Origin: Quadrisphaera setariae
GTDB lineage: Bacteria; Actinomycetota; Actinomycetes; Actinomycetales; Quadrisphaeraceae
DNA: 64,000 nucleotides
Assembly (NCBI RefSeq): GCF_008041935.1
Contig: NZ_VKAC01000004.1
Location: forward strand, 1-64,000
Direction: 5' to 3'
The notes beneath the pieces are model-generated. The model did no database searches. It was given only the letters and a program-made list of their open reading frames with translations, and was not told the DNA's origin. Shown here piece after piece: positions 15,259 through 22,896 of this stretch. The position numbers were made by a program, and so were the translations under genes. Position 1 is the stretch's first letter. The number at the start of each line of letters is the position of its first letter.

Positions 15259-16319
15259 CGACGACGCCGTCCGGCCAGAGCGCCCCGGCTGCGTCCATCC
15301 GCGACGTTGCGCGCCAGGCCGGCGTGTCTCACGTGACGGTCAGCCGCGTCATCAACCACCACCCCAACGTCAGTCCGGCCACGCGCGAGAAGGTGCAGGC
15401 GGCGATCGAGGCACTGGGGTTCCGGCCCAGCTCCACGGCCCGGGCCCTCGCCTCCGGCGGGGCGCACCAGGTCACGGTCATCACCTCCGACACGAGCCTG
15501 TACGGGTACGCCTCCACGCTGCGCGGCGTCGAGGAGGCTGCGCGCGCTGCCGGGGTGGGGGTGGCCATCTCGGTGCTCGACTCCGCCGAGCCGCACGTGG
15601 TGCAGGCGGCGGTGGAGCGCGTGAGCGACCCCCGCGAAGGGGCGGTCATCGTGCTGGCCTTCGACAAGGCCGGGGTGCGGGCCATGGAGGCGCTGCCCGC
15701 GGGCGTGCGCACGGCGGCCGCCGTCGAGTCCATCGTCGGGCGGCGGGCCGGGTCGAAGAAGAAGGCCGCGGCGTGGGCGTGGTTCGACGACATCGCCGCC
15801 GCCCGCACCGCCACCGGCCACCTGCTGGAGCTCGGGCACCCGACGGTCCACCACCTCGCCATCCCCTCCTCCACCCGCGTCGGAGACCGCCAGCGCGGGT
15901 GGGAGCAGGCGCTCACCGAGGCGGGCGCGCCGGTCCCGCAGCCCGTGCCGGCCAAGGGCTGGGGCACGGCCGCGGCGCACGCCGCAGCGCTGGAGCTGCT
16001 GGGTGAGGGGCGCGACGGCGACGGCCACCCGGTGACCGCGCTGCTGTGCGGCAACGACGACCAGGCCCTGGGGGTGCTGCGCGCGGCGCGCGACCTCGGG
16101 CTGTCCGTGCCCGGCGACCTGTCGGTGGTCGGCTTCGACGACGTGCCTGGAGCGGCGTACTACGCGCCGTCGCTGACGACCGTGCGGTTCGACTTCGCCG
16201 CGCTGGGCCGACGCACCTTCGAGCTGCTCGGCATCGGCCAGCGCTCCGCGGACAGCACCGAGGTGGTCGTCCCCGCTCCCGAGCTGGTGGTCCGGGAGAG
16301 CTCCGGACCACCCCGCTGA
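15240..16319 (+). CDS. LacI-family repressor of the alpha-galactoside locus
   Basis: A 359-aa LacI/GalR regulator: N-terminal HTH and hinge (SIRDVARQAGVSHVTVSRVI, later STARALASG) and a periplasmic-binding-like effector domain ending TVRFDFAALGRRTFELL. GTG 15240 is the only usable in-frame start, giving a short extension before the HTH whose codons contain operator DNA. It probably represses its own gene and the divergent GH36 gene, with an alpha-galactoside or galactose as inducer. A hairpin (16323-16349) follows. Confidence 0.92.
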   Translation: MVVTGNTTTPSGQSAPAASIRDVARQAGVSHVTVSRVINHHPNVSPATREKVQAAIEALGFRPSSTARALASGGAHQVTVITSDTSLYGYASTLRGVEEAARAAGVGVAISVLDSAEPHVVQAAVERVSDPREGAVIVLAFDKAGVRAMEALPAGVRTAAAVESIVGRRAGSKKKAAAWAWFDDIAAARTATGHLLELGHPTVHHLAIPSSTRVGDRQRGWEQALTEAGAPVPQPVPAKGWGTAAAHAAALELLGEGRDGDGHPVTALLCGNDDQALGVLRAARDLGLSVPGDLSVVGFDDVPGAAYYAPSLTTVRFDFAALGRRTFELLGIGQRSADSTEVVVPAPELVVRESSGPPR

Positions 16320-16322
16320 CCC

Positions 16323-16349
16323 CCGGCTCCCTCGAGGTGGGGGAGCCGG
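16323..16349 (+). terminator. Terminator hairpin after the LacI gene
   Basis: CCGGCTCCC (16323-16331) pairs with GGGAGCCGG (16341-16349) over a 9-nt loop, 4 bp after the LacI stop. It separates the regulator from the ABC importer genes, although readthrough remains possible. Confidence 0.6.
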
Positions 16350-16415
16350 CTGCAGACCCCCGTCGCCACCGGGTGCCGGGGGTGTCCCGACCGACCGACA
16401 AGGCAGGACAGAACC

Positions 16416-17750
16416 ATGGCACGACTGCTCCACAAGGTGGTGGCGCTCGCGACGATCGGGCTGGTGGCGGCGACGGCTGCCTGCTCCGACCCGGGGGCGG
16501 CCCCGGCCTCAGGTGGCGACGGCTCGGCATCTGCGGCCGCCTGGCCCGAGCCCACCGCGAAGCTCGACGGCACCACGCTGACCATCTGGGCCGCCCAGAA
16601 CAGCAACACCATCCCCGCGGAGGTCGCGAAGGACTTCGAGGCCGCGACCGGGGCGAAGGTCGACATCGTCACCGTGCCGGACCCCTACGAGCAGGGCGTG
16701 CAGACCAAGGTCGCCTCCGGCGACAAGCCCGACCTCGCCTTCTGGCAGCCCACGGGCTCGCAGCTCACCGCGCTCAACGCCAAGCAGAACCTGCAGCCGC
16801 TCGACGGCGCACCGTTCATCGACTCCTACAAGCCCGCGCTCAAGGACGTCACCGGCATCCTCGACGGCACCCGGTACGCGGCGCTCGTCACCACGCCCGC
16901 CGTCGAGGGGGTCTGGTACAACAAGGAGGTCTTCGCCGAGTACGGGATCACCGAGACGCCGAAGAGCTTCGACGAGATGGTCGCCGACGCCGAGAAGATC
17001 AAGGCCGGCGGCGGCGTGCCCTTCTACGAGATGGGCGGCGACAAGTGGGCCACCCAGTGGTGGGTGCAGGTCCAGCTCGCCGACGCCGCGAAGAGCGGCC
17101 TGTGGGACGAGGTCAACAAGGGCCAGCAGAAGTTCACCGACCCCACCATCCTCGGCGCCGTCACGAAGTACGACGACCTCGTCAAGCAGGGCCTGTTCAA
17201 CAGCAACATCACCTCGGCCACGTTCGAGGACCAGGGCCAGGCCGTCCTGTCCGGCGAGGCCGCGATGGCCGTGCAGGTCAACACCTTCTTCAGCCAGCTG
17301 CAGGCCAAGGCCAGCACCGACGAGCTCAACCAGAAGATCGGCTTCTTCCCGATCTCGCCGTCGGGCAACGTCGGCACCTTCATCCCCGACCAGTCCAACG
17401 CCCTGGTGGCCTTCAAGACCGGTGACTCCGCACGCGAGGCCGCTGCCCGCCAGTTCCTGTCCTTCTGGCTGTCGGAGACCGAGTACACCAAGTTCGTCGA
17501 GGCGCAGAACACCGTCTCGATCCTGCAGGGCGTGGACACCCCGGCCACCGTGCCGACGGCCCTGACGGCCAACGCCGACTCGATCGGCGACTCGGTGGGC
17601 TCCATGCAGGTCGAGGCGATCGTCAACCCGGACCTCTACCTCAACCTGGCCAACATGCTCGCCGGCCAGGCGACGCCGGAGCAGGTCGCGCAGACCACGC
17701 AGGACCAGTTCGCCCAGCTCGCCCAGGCGATCGGCGCCCCGGGCTTCTGA
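16416..17750 (+). CDS. ABC transporter sugar-binding lipoprotein
   Basis: A 444-aa family 1 solute-binding protein. The signal peptide ends in VAATAACSD, with Cys23 as the lipidation site. The mature protein has TLTIWAAQNSNTIPAEVAKD, AFWQPTGSQL and GVWYNKEVFAEYGI, characteristic of oligosaccharide-binding proteins. ATG 16416 follows the ribosome binding site AGGCAGGA (16401-16408). Context with GH36 and LacI indicates an alpha-galactoside (raffinose, melibiose or similar). It is followed by a strong intercistronic hairpin and two permeases. Confidence 0.9.
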   Translation: MARLLHKVVALATIGLVAATAACSDPGAAPASGGDGSASAAAWPEPTAKLDGTTLTIWAAQNSNTIPAEVAKDFEAATGAKVDIVTVPDPYEQGVQTKVASGDKPDLAFWQPTGSQLTALNAKQNLQPLDGAPFIDSYKPALKDVTGILDGTRYAALVTTPAVEGVWYNKEVFAEYGITETPKSFDEMVADAEKIKAGGGVPFYEMGGDKWATQWWVQVQLADAAKSGLWDEVNKGQQKFTDPTILGAVTKYDDLVKQGLFNSNITSATFEDQGQAVLSGEAAMAVQVNTFFSQLQAKASTDELNQKIGFFPISPSGNVGTFIPDQSNALVAFKTGDSAREAAARQFLSFWLSETEYTKFVEAQNTVSILQGVDTPATVPTALTANADSIGDSVGSMQVEAIVNPDLYLNLANMLAGQATPEQVAQTTQDQFAQLAQAIGAPGF

Positions 17751-17764
17751 GCCCGCCACCGACC

Positions 17765-17806
17765 GGTCCCGCCTGCGCCGCCCTCCAGCACGGCGCAGGC
17801 GGGACC
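17765..17806 (+). other. Perfect 16-bp intercistronic hairpin between binding protein and permease
   Basis: GGTCCCGCCTGCGCCG (17765-17780) is exactly complementary to 17791-17806 with a 10-nt loop, 14 bp after the binding-protein stop. In sugar ABC operons such structures stabilise the upstream mRNA or partly terminate, giving more binding protein than permease. Confidence 0.75.
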
Positions 17807-17891
17807 ACCCCAGACCCCCGTCCCTACGGGCCGCGCATCCCCGGCCGGCCCGCGGGACGGGCCCCACACGGTCCTCGAGGAAGAGGCAGCG

Positions 17892-18878
17892 ATGAGCACC
17901 ACCTGGGTACGGACCCAGCACCCCCCGGAGGACCGAGCCGTGAGCACCTCGACACAGTCCACCCGCACCGGCCGCGTCCGCGGGCGCGAGCTCCCCGGGA
18001 GGAACCGTCGCCGGCAGCAGCCGCCGTCGCAGCCCAGCTGGTTCCTCGTCCCGGCCTTCGTGCTGCTGACGCTGTTCTTCCTGGTCCCGTCGGTCTACAA
18101 CTTCGTCTACGCGTTCACCGACTGGTCCAGCTTCAAGTCCGCCATCGGCTTCGTGGGGCTGCGGAACTTCGAGAACGTGGCCAAGAACGGCGTCCTGCTG
18201 ACGGACCTGCGGACCACCGTCCTGTACGCGGCAGGGGTCGCCGTCTTCCAGAACCTCTTCGGGCTGGGGCTGGCGCTCCTGCTGGAGGCCGACACCCGGC
18301 TCAACCGCTTCGCCCGCACGATGTTCTTCATCCCCGTGGTGATGTCGGCGCTGGCGGTGGGCTACATCTTCCAGGCGCTGCTCAAGCCCGAAGGTGCCCT
18401 CAACGCCCTCATCGGGCTCTTCACCGGAGGCTTCGACTACGCCTGGCTCGCCGACACCCGCTGGACCCTCCTGTGGGTCGTCCTCATCCACTCCTGGAAG
18501 TGGATGGGCCTGGCGATGATCATCTACCTGGCGGGTCTGAAGACCATCAGCGGCGACGTGCTCGAGGCATCCCGGCTCGACGGCGCGAGCCGGTGGCAGA
18601 CCTTCCGCCTCATCCGGTTCCCGCTGCTCGCTCCCGCGCTGACGTTCAACGTCGCCACCGCGCTGCTCGGGTCGATGAACAGCTTCGACATCGTGCAGGC
18701 CACCACCGGCGGCGGTCCGGCGCAGAAGACGGAGATCCTCAACATCTTCATCTACCGGACCTTCGGGCAGGGCCTGTTCGCGCAGGCCACGACCATGAGC
18801 CTGGTCCTGTTCATCACCATCGCCGTGATGGCCTTCCCCACCATCTACCTGCTGCGCCGACGGGAGCGCGTCCTGTGA
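17892..18878 (+). CDS. ABC sugar transporter permease (MalF-like)
   Basis: A 328-aa permease with a ~50-residue basic cytoplasmic N-terminus and six hydrophobic segments, beginning WFLVPAFVLLTLFFLVPSVY. The EAA loop, which contacts the ATPase, is EASRLDGASRWQTFRLIRFP. ATG 17892 has an AGGAAGAGG ribosome binding site; GTG 17940 is an alternative. The gene overlaps the second permease by 4 bp (GTGA). Together with the binding protein it forms a CUT1-type importer for the locus. Confidence 0.9.
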   Translation: MSTTWVRTQHPPEDRAVSTSTQSTRTGRVRGRELPGRNRRRQQPPSQPSWFLVPAFVLLTLFFLVPSVYNFVYAFTDWSSFKSAIGFVGLRNFENVAKNGVLLTDLRTTVLYAAGVAVFQNLFGLGLALLLEADTRLNRFARTMFFIPVVMSALAVGYIFQALLKPEGALNALIGLFTGGFDYAWLADTRWTLLWVVLIHSWKWMGLAMIIYLAGLKTISGDVLEASRLDGASRWQTFRLIRFPLLAPALTFNVATALLGSMNSFDIVQATTGGGPAQKTEILNIFIYRTFGQGLFAQATTMSLVLFITIAVMAFPTIYLLRRRERVL

Positions 18879-19804
18879 GCACCCCGACCTCCGTGCCCCT
18901 GCCTGCCGGTGCGCCGGCGGCGCCCACCGCTGCCGACACCGCTGGAGGACGACGACGGCGAACGCGTCCGGCGGTGGCCCCCGAGGGCGGAGGTGGTCCG
19001 CTGCACGCCGTCGTCGTCGTCCTGCTCACCGCGGTGGTGGTCGGCGTGCCGCTGTGGCTGGTGCTGGTCACGTCGGTGAAGAGCCAGGGTGAGGCGCTGC
19101 TGCCGAGCCTGGCGCTGCCGCGCGACGGGTTCCACCTCGTGGCCAACTACTCGACGGTCATCACCGACGGGCGCCTGGGCGCGGCGCTGCTCGGCAGCGT
19201 CCTCGTGGTGGCGCCGTCGGTGGTCTTCGTGCTGCTCCTCGCCTCGATGGCGTCCTGGGTGCTGGCGCGCCGCAAGGGCCGCTGGATCTCGGTGCTGTAC
19301 GCCCTGGGCATCAGCGGGCTGATCCTGCCGCCGGCCGTCGTGACGCTCGTGCTGCTGCTGCGCCAGCTGCAGCTGGCGGGCACGGTCGGGGGCATGGTCA
19401 TGGTCTACGTGGGCATCTACATGTCCACGGCGATCTTCTTCATCACCGGCTTCATCCGCACCATCCCTCCCGAGCTGGAGGAGGCGGCCCGCGTGGACGG
19501 AGCCGGTCCGGTGCGCACCTTCTTCACCGTGGTGCTGCCGCTGCTGCGCCCGGTGATGGCGACCGCGACCATCCTCATCTGCCTCTACATCTGGAACGAC
19601 GTCTTCTACGCGTTCTTCGTCGTCGGCGGGCGGCTCGACACGCTGCCGCTGAACCTGTTCCAGGTGGCCAGCGCCGGGGCGTACCTCAACAACTGGCACC
19701 TGATCTTCGCGTACGTGGTGCTCATGAGCCTGCCGCTGGTGCTGGTCTTCGTCATCGCCCAGCGGCGGATCATCTCCGGCATCACCGGCGGCGCGGTCAA
19801 GTAG
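18875..19804 (+). CDS. ABC sugar transporter permease (MalG-like)
   Basis: A 309-aa CUT1 permease: a variable N-terminus rich in Ala/Pro/Arg, then helices starting HAVVVVLLTAVVVGVPLWLV, and the EAA loop PELEEAARVDGAGPVRTFFT. It starts at GTG 18875 within the stop of the previous gene. No ATP-binding subunit follows; the operon probably borrows a shared MsmK/MsiK-type ATPase encoded elsewhere, as is common for actinobacterial sugar importers. The 3' end overlaps the antisense VOC remnant. Confidence 0.9.
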   Translation: MSTPTSVPLPAGAPAAPTAADTAGGRRRRTRPAVAPEGGGGPLHAVVVVLLTAVVVGVPLWLVLVTSVKSQGEALLPSLALPRDGFHLVANYSTVITDGRLGAALLGSVLVVAPSVVFVLLLASMASWVLARRKGRWISVLYALGISGLILPPAVVTLVLLLRQLQLAGTVGGMVMVYVGIYMSTAIFFITGFIRTIPPELEEAARVDGAGPVRTFFTVVLPLLRPVMATATILICLYIWNDVFYAFFVVGGRLDTLPLNLFQVASAGAYLNNWHLIFAYVVLMSLPLVLVFVIAQRRIISGITGGAVK

Positions 19805-19985
19805 CCGACCCGGACCCACCGGTCTCGCCAGCAGCGGCCTGGTGCTCCTCGAGGAGCACCAGGCCGCTGCCGTCCGGGTCGTCGACGTGGAGCATCGGCG
19901 GCACTCCGTCCCAGCGCAGCACCTGGGCGTCGGGCGTGCCCAGGCCATCGGGCTGCGGACCCGTCGGTGCTTGACGACCGCGTAC
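19797..19985 (-). pseudogene. C-terminal remnant of a VOC (glyoxalase-like) protein gene
   Basis: The reverse-strand frame reads DAQVLRWDGVPPMLHVDDPD followed by GSGLVLLEEHQAA and a TGA at 19799-19797. The PMLHVDDPDG-x-GLVLLEE block closes many VOC/glyoxalase proteins. The frame is closed upstream by TGA at 19988-19986, and no N-terminal VOC domain is present, so only about 60 codons remain. It lies between the ABC operon and the PadR operator. A truncated relic is the simplest reading; codon-level similarity should be confirmed by search. Confidence 0.55.
19831..19870. terminator. 40-bp perfect palindrome after the sugar ABC operon
   Basis: GCAGCGGCCTGGTGCTCCTC (19831-19850) is followed immediately by its exact complement (19851-19870). 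It lies 26 bp after the permease stop and can act as a bidirectional transcription terminator. It also falls within the VOC remnant reading frame. Confidence 0.7.
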
Positions 19986-20023
19986 TCAGTGTCGCAGAGT
20001 AGTGCTACTTAGCGACGCTGAGT
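19984..20023. promoter_or_regulatory. 40-bp nested dyad operator upstream of the PadR gene
   Basis: Outer arms ACTCAGTGTCGC (19984-19995) and GCGACGCTGAGT (20012-20023) match at 11 of 12 positions. Inner arms AGTAG (19998-20002) and CTACT (20005-20009) share the same centre. 16 of 20 base pairs are symmetrical. The dyad ends 10 bp before the ribosome binding site of the PadR gene, as expected for autorepression. Confidence 0.7.
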
Positions 20024-20044
20024 ACTGGCTCGAGGGAGGCTCCG

Positions 20045-20374
20045 CTGGACAACCAGGCCGAGGTGCTCAAGGGCGTCCTCGAGGGGTGCGTGCTGCAGGT
20101 CATCGACCGCGGCGAGACCTACGGCTACGAGATCACCTCGACGCTGCAGGAGCTCGGCTTCACCGGCCTCGTCGAGGGCACCGTCTACGCGATCCTGCTG
20201 CGCCTGGAGAGGAACGGCCTGGTCAGCACCGACAAGCGCCCCTCCAGCAGTGGGCCGCCGCGCAAGTTCTACGCCCTCAACGACGCCGGCCGGCAGCGCC
20301 TCGCCGCGTTCTGGGGCACGTGGGACCACGTCTCGACCACCATCGACCACCTCCGGGAGGACAGCCGTGCGTGA
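20045..20374 (+). CDS. PadR-family transcriptional regulator, probable CTG start
   Basis: A 109-aa PadR regulator with a winged-helix domain: VLKGVLEGCVLQVIDRGETY, GYEITSTLQELGF, EGTVYAILLRLERNGLV and SGPPRKFYALNDAGRQRL. Relatives usually start MDNQxxxLxKGVLEGCVL. Here the matching LDNQAEVLKG begins with CTG at 20045, five bases after GGGAGG (20034-20039); the first in-frame GTG (20063) is 23 bases from that site and would cut conserved residues. A CTG start is therefore proposed. It overlaps the DUF1048 gene by 8 bp. Confidence 0.85.
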   Translation: MDNQAEVLKGVLEGCVLQVIDRGETYGYEITSTLQELGFTGLVEGTVYAILLRLERNGLVSTDKRPSSSGPPRKFYALNDAGRQRLAAFWGTWDHVSTTIDHLREDSRA

Positions 20375-20711
20375 CCTGCTCACCAAGCTCGTCGGCGAGA
20401 AGAAGGAGTGGCGGGCCATGCAGGCCCGCGCCGCCGCGCTCCCGGTGGACTACCGCGTGGTGTACGCGGAGATCCAGAAGTACGTCTTCAACCTCGCCGG
20501 AGGTGACGGCCGCTCGATCATCGCCCTGCTGGAAGACCTGCTCGGCCTCTTCGAGACCGGTGCCGCCGACGGCCGGCGCGCGCTGGAGGTCACCGGCGAC
20601 GACGTCGCCGGCTTCTGCGACGAGCTGCTCCGCAACGCCCGCACCTACACGCAGGACTGGCGCGACAAGCTCAACCGCACGGTGCACGAGAAGCTCGGCG
20701 GGCAGTCCTGA
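20367..20711 (+). CDS. DUF1048 protein paired with PadR
   Basis: A 114-aa soluble helical protein of the DUF1048 family: LTKLVGEKKEWRAMQARAAA, LPVDYRVVYAEIQKYVFNLA and DWRDKLNRTVHEKLG. DUF1048 genes commonly follow a PadR gene and are repressed by it; PadR systems of this type respond to antibiotics or other compounds. Function unknown. The GTG start at 20367 lies inside the PadR gene, so the two are translationally coupled. Confidence 0.88.
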   Translation: MRDLLTKLVGEKKEWRAMQARAAALPVDYRVVYAEIQKYVFNLAGGDGRSIIALLEDLLGLFETGAADGRRALEVTGDDVAGFCDELLRNARTYTQDWRDKLNRTVHEKLGGQS

Positions 20712-20738
20712 GGGACGACGACGACGGCGGGCGTCGCG

Positions 20739-21596
20739 TCAGGCGCGGCCCCACAGCTCGAACGGCGTCGCGCCGGGTCTGAAGCCGCACGCCTCGGCGA
20801 GCGCCGCGGCGTCGCGGAAGCCGTGCGCGAGGGCTTCCGGGTGGTGGGCGTCGCTGCCGAACGCCACCGCGTCACCGCCGGCCTCGTGCCACCAGCGCAG
20901 CACCCGGCCCTCCAGCGGCAGACGGGTGTTGAGCTCCAGCGCCCGGCCGGAGGTGGCGAGTGCCGACAGGGCCGTGCGGACGTCGTCCTCCAGCGCCTCC
21001 CAGGGGATCGGCCCGGCGGAGGCGGGCCAGGTGCGCAGCGGGTAGTCGATGTGGGCCAGCACCGCGAAGGGCGCGTCACTGGCGGCCAGGGCTGCGACCT
21101 CGGTGAGGTAGGCGCGGACCACGTCGACGGGGTGGCGCTGGTCGTAGCCGTGGCCGGTCTCCACGTGCTCGACGCGTCCACTGGCCGCGGCGTCGGGGTG
21201 CAGGTCGGGCAGGGCGTGCACCGAGCCGACCAGCCGCTCCGCGCAGGTGGCCCGGACGAGCTCGGCGACGGGGTCGGGGTGCCAGTGCGGTTCGCTGAGC
21301 TCGAGCCCGGACCAGATGCGCAGGCCCGGGAACGCCTCGCGGCAGCGCTCCACCTCCTCCAGGTACGCCTCCACCTGCAGGGCGTCGCCCAGGAAGGCGC
21401 CGTGGTCGTCGACGTGACCGCTGTAGCGCTCGGGCAGCGGCTGGCCGTGGAGGTTCCACCGCGTGAGGTCGACGTGCTCGGTGAACGCCAGCGCCGGCAC
21501 CCCGACCTCCACGGCGCGGGCGCACGTCGCGCGCATGTCACCGGCAGGGGCGTCCCAGGAGAACTGGCTGTGGACGTGGCCGTCGGCGGGCAGCAC
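20739..21596 (-). CDS. PHP-domain phosphoesterase (histidinol-phosphatase-like)
   Basis: A 285-aa PHP metallohydrolase. The metal-ligand motifs are DGHVHSQFSWDAPAGDM (HxH), LAFTEHVDLT (EH), GLELSEPHWH, VLAHIDYPLR and AFGSDAHHPE (SDAH). The length and layout match the HisK/YtvP-type histidinol-phosphatase family. A role in histidine biosynthesis is possible, but no his genes are nearby, so a general phosphoesterase is the safer call. Confidence 0.88.
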   Translation of the reverse strand: MLPADGHVHSQFSWDAPAGDMRATCARAVEVGVPALAFTEHVDLTRWNLHGQPLPERYSGHVDDHGAFLGDALQVEAYLEEVERCREAFPGLRIWSGLELSEPHWHPDPVAELVRATCAERLVGSVHALPDLHPDAAASGRVEHVETGHGYDQRHPVDVVRAYLTEVAALAASDAPFAVLAHIDYPLRTWPASAGPIPWEALEDDVRTALSALATSGRALELNTRLPLEGRVLRWWHEAGGDAVAFGSDAHHPEALAHGFRDAAALAEACGFRPGATPFELWGRA

Positions 21597-21613
21597 CCTG
21601 CGACGCTAGCGCC

Positions 21614-22453
21614 GTGCGCGGTGGTGGGCAGGGGCGGCAGCCGGAGGACCCGTCGAGCGTCGACGAGCGCCTGGGGGTGCTTCCGGGCTTCCCCGGCTCG
21701 GCCGACCTCGGCGGGCTGCCCCTCGCAGGCGGTGGGAGCACGGCGCTGCGGCGCGTCATCAGGTCCGCCGTGCCGATCGCCCTGCCGATCGCCCTGCCGA
21801 TCGCCCTGCCGATCGCCGTGGCGGACGCCTCGCCCGACGCGGTGGCCGGCGAGCTGCCGGACGAGCTGCGGCGGTCCGCGGAGCGCTTCGGGGTGAGGGC
21901 CGTCGTCGACCTGCGCTCTGACGCGGAGGCGCGCCTGCTGCCCCATCCTCTCGCTGACCTGCCCGGGTACCGGTTGCTCCCGCTGATCGACGTGGCCGCA
22001 GAGCCCCAGCGCGACGTGACCTCCGAGGCCACGTTCGGCGACCTGTACGCCCGCAGCCTGGGGCGCAACCGCAGGACGCTGGTCGAGGTCTTCCGCGCGC
22101 TCGCGGCCCACGCGCGGGCCGCAGCTGCCGGGCCTGGCGCTGGCGCTGTGCTCGTGTGCTGCGCCGCGGGTCGCGACCGGACGGGCATGGTGGCCGCGCT
22201 GCTGCTCGACCTCGCGGGTGCCGAGCGGGGGGCCGTCGTCGACGACTACCACCGCGCCGGCAGCGGCTCGCCCGTCGTCGACCCCCCGACGGCTCCCACG
22301 CCGCACCGGAGAGGGGGGCCCGACGTCGAGGCGATGCTCGACCACGTGCACGCCCGCTGGGGCGGCCCGGCGGACTACCTGCGCTGGCTCGGCCTGGACG
22401 ACGAGGAGGTCGTGACCCTCCGGTCTCTGCTGCGTCCAGAGGGCGCGGCGTGA
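21614..22453 (+). CDS. Tyrosine-protein-phosphatase-like protein with a PIAL repeat
   Basis: A 279-aa protein of the tyrosine/serine phosphatase (MptpB-like) family: VRAVVDLRSDAEARLLP, the P-loop CCAAGRDRTGMVAALLL (CxxxGRxRTG) and a C-terminal DHVHARWGGPADYLRWLGLD. Residues about 53-68 are a PIAL-PIAL-PIAL-PIAV repeat from four 12-bp units and sit where relatives have an ordinary linker. It is coupled by a 4-bp overlap to the VOC gene. Substrate unknown (phosphotyrosine or phosphoinositide-like). Confidence 0.85.
   Translation: MRGGGQGRQPEDPSSVDERLGVLPGFPGSADLGGLPLAGGGSTALRRVIRSAVPIALPIALPIALPIAVADASPDAVAGELPDELRRSAERFGVRAVVDLRSDAEARLLPHPLADLPGYRLLPLIDVAAEPQRDVTSEATFGDLYARSLGRNRRTLVEVFRALAAHARAAAAGPGAGAVLVCCAAGRDRTGMVAALLLDLAGAERGAVVDDYHRAGSGSPVVDPPTAPTPHRRGGPDVEAMLDHVHARWGGPADYLRWLGLDDEEVVTLRSLLRPEGAA
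21771..21818 (+). repeat. Four 12-bp tandem repeats in the phosphatase gene
   Basis: TGCCGATCGCCC occurs as units 21771-21782, 21783-21794, 21795-21806 and 21807-21818 (the last unit ends in G). The repeat keeps the frame and encodes PIAL/PIAV, so slippage would change length by four residues. Confidence 0.9.
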
Positions 22454-22896
22454 GCGAGAGCCTGTCATCGCGCGGCGCGCTGCACCACGTCGAGCTGTGG
22501 GTGCCCGACCTGGCGCGGGCGCTGCCGCGGTGGTCCTGGCTGCTCGGTGAGCTCGGCTACGAGCTCTTCCAGGCGTGGGAGGGAGGCGCGAGCTTCCGGC
22601 TGGGCGCGACCTACCTGGTGCTGGAGCAGTCCCCGGCGGTGACCGCTGACCGCCACGAGCGTCTGCGCCCGGGGTTGAACCACCTCGCGTTCCACGCCGG
22701 CACGCGCGAGCAGCTCGACGCGGTGGTGGCTGCCTGCGCCGACCACGGGTGGAGGCTGCTGTTCGCCGACCGGCACCCCTTCGCCGGGGGTCCCGAACAC
22801 TGCGCGGCCTACCTCGAGGACGACGACGGCTACGAGGTCGAGCTGGTCGCTGAACCGCCCCTCGGGCCGGTCTCCGGGTCGGGCGCCGGAGCCTGA
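22450..22896 (+). CDS. VOC-family (glyoxalase/bleomycin resistance-like) protein
   Basis: A 148-aa vicinal-oxygen-chelate protein. Metal-ligand positions can be seen as LHHVELWVPDL, LNHLAFHAG and the C-terminal DDDGYEVELVAEP. The GTG start overlaps the phosphatase stop. The enzyme activity cannot be named from sequence: dioxygenase, glyoxalase, or binding protein are all possible. Its 3' end overlaps the convergent TetR gene by 67 bp. Confidence 0.85.
   Translation: MSESLSSRGALHHVELWVPDLARALPRWSWLLGELGYELFQAWEGGASFRLGATYLVLEQSPAVTADRHERLRPGLNHLAFHAGTREQLDAVVAACADHGWRLLFADRHPFAGGPEHCAAYLEDDDGYEVELVAEPPLGPVSGSGAGA

Noticed and set aside
16509-18491. 660-codon antisense frame over the sugar-binding protein and permease
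   Set aside because: No recognisable domain; high-GC antisense artefact with good forward genes.
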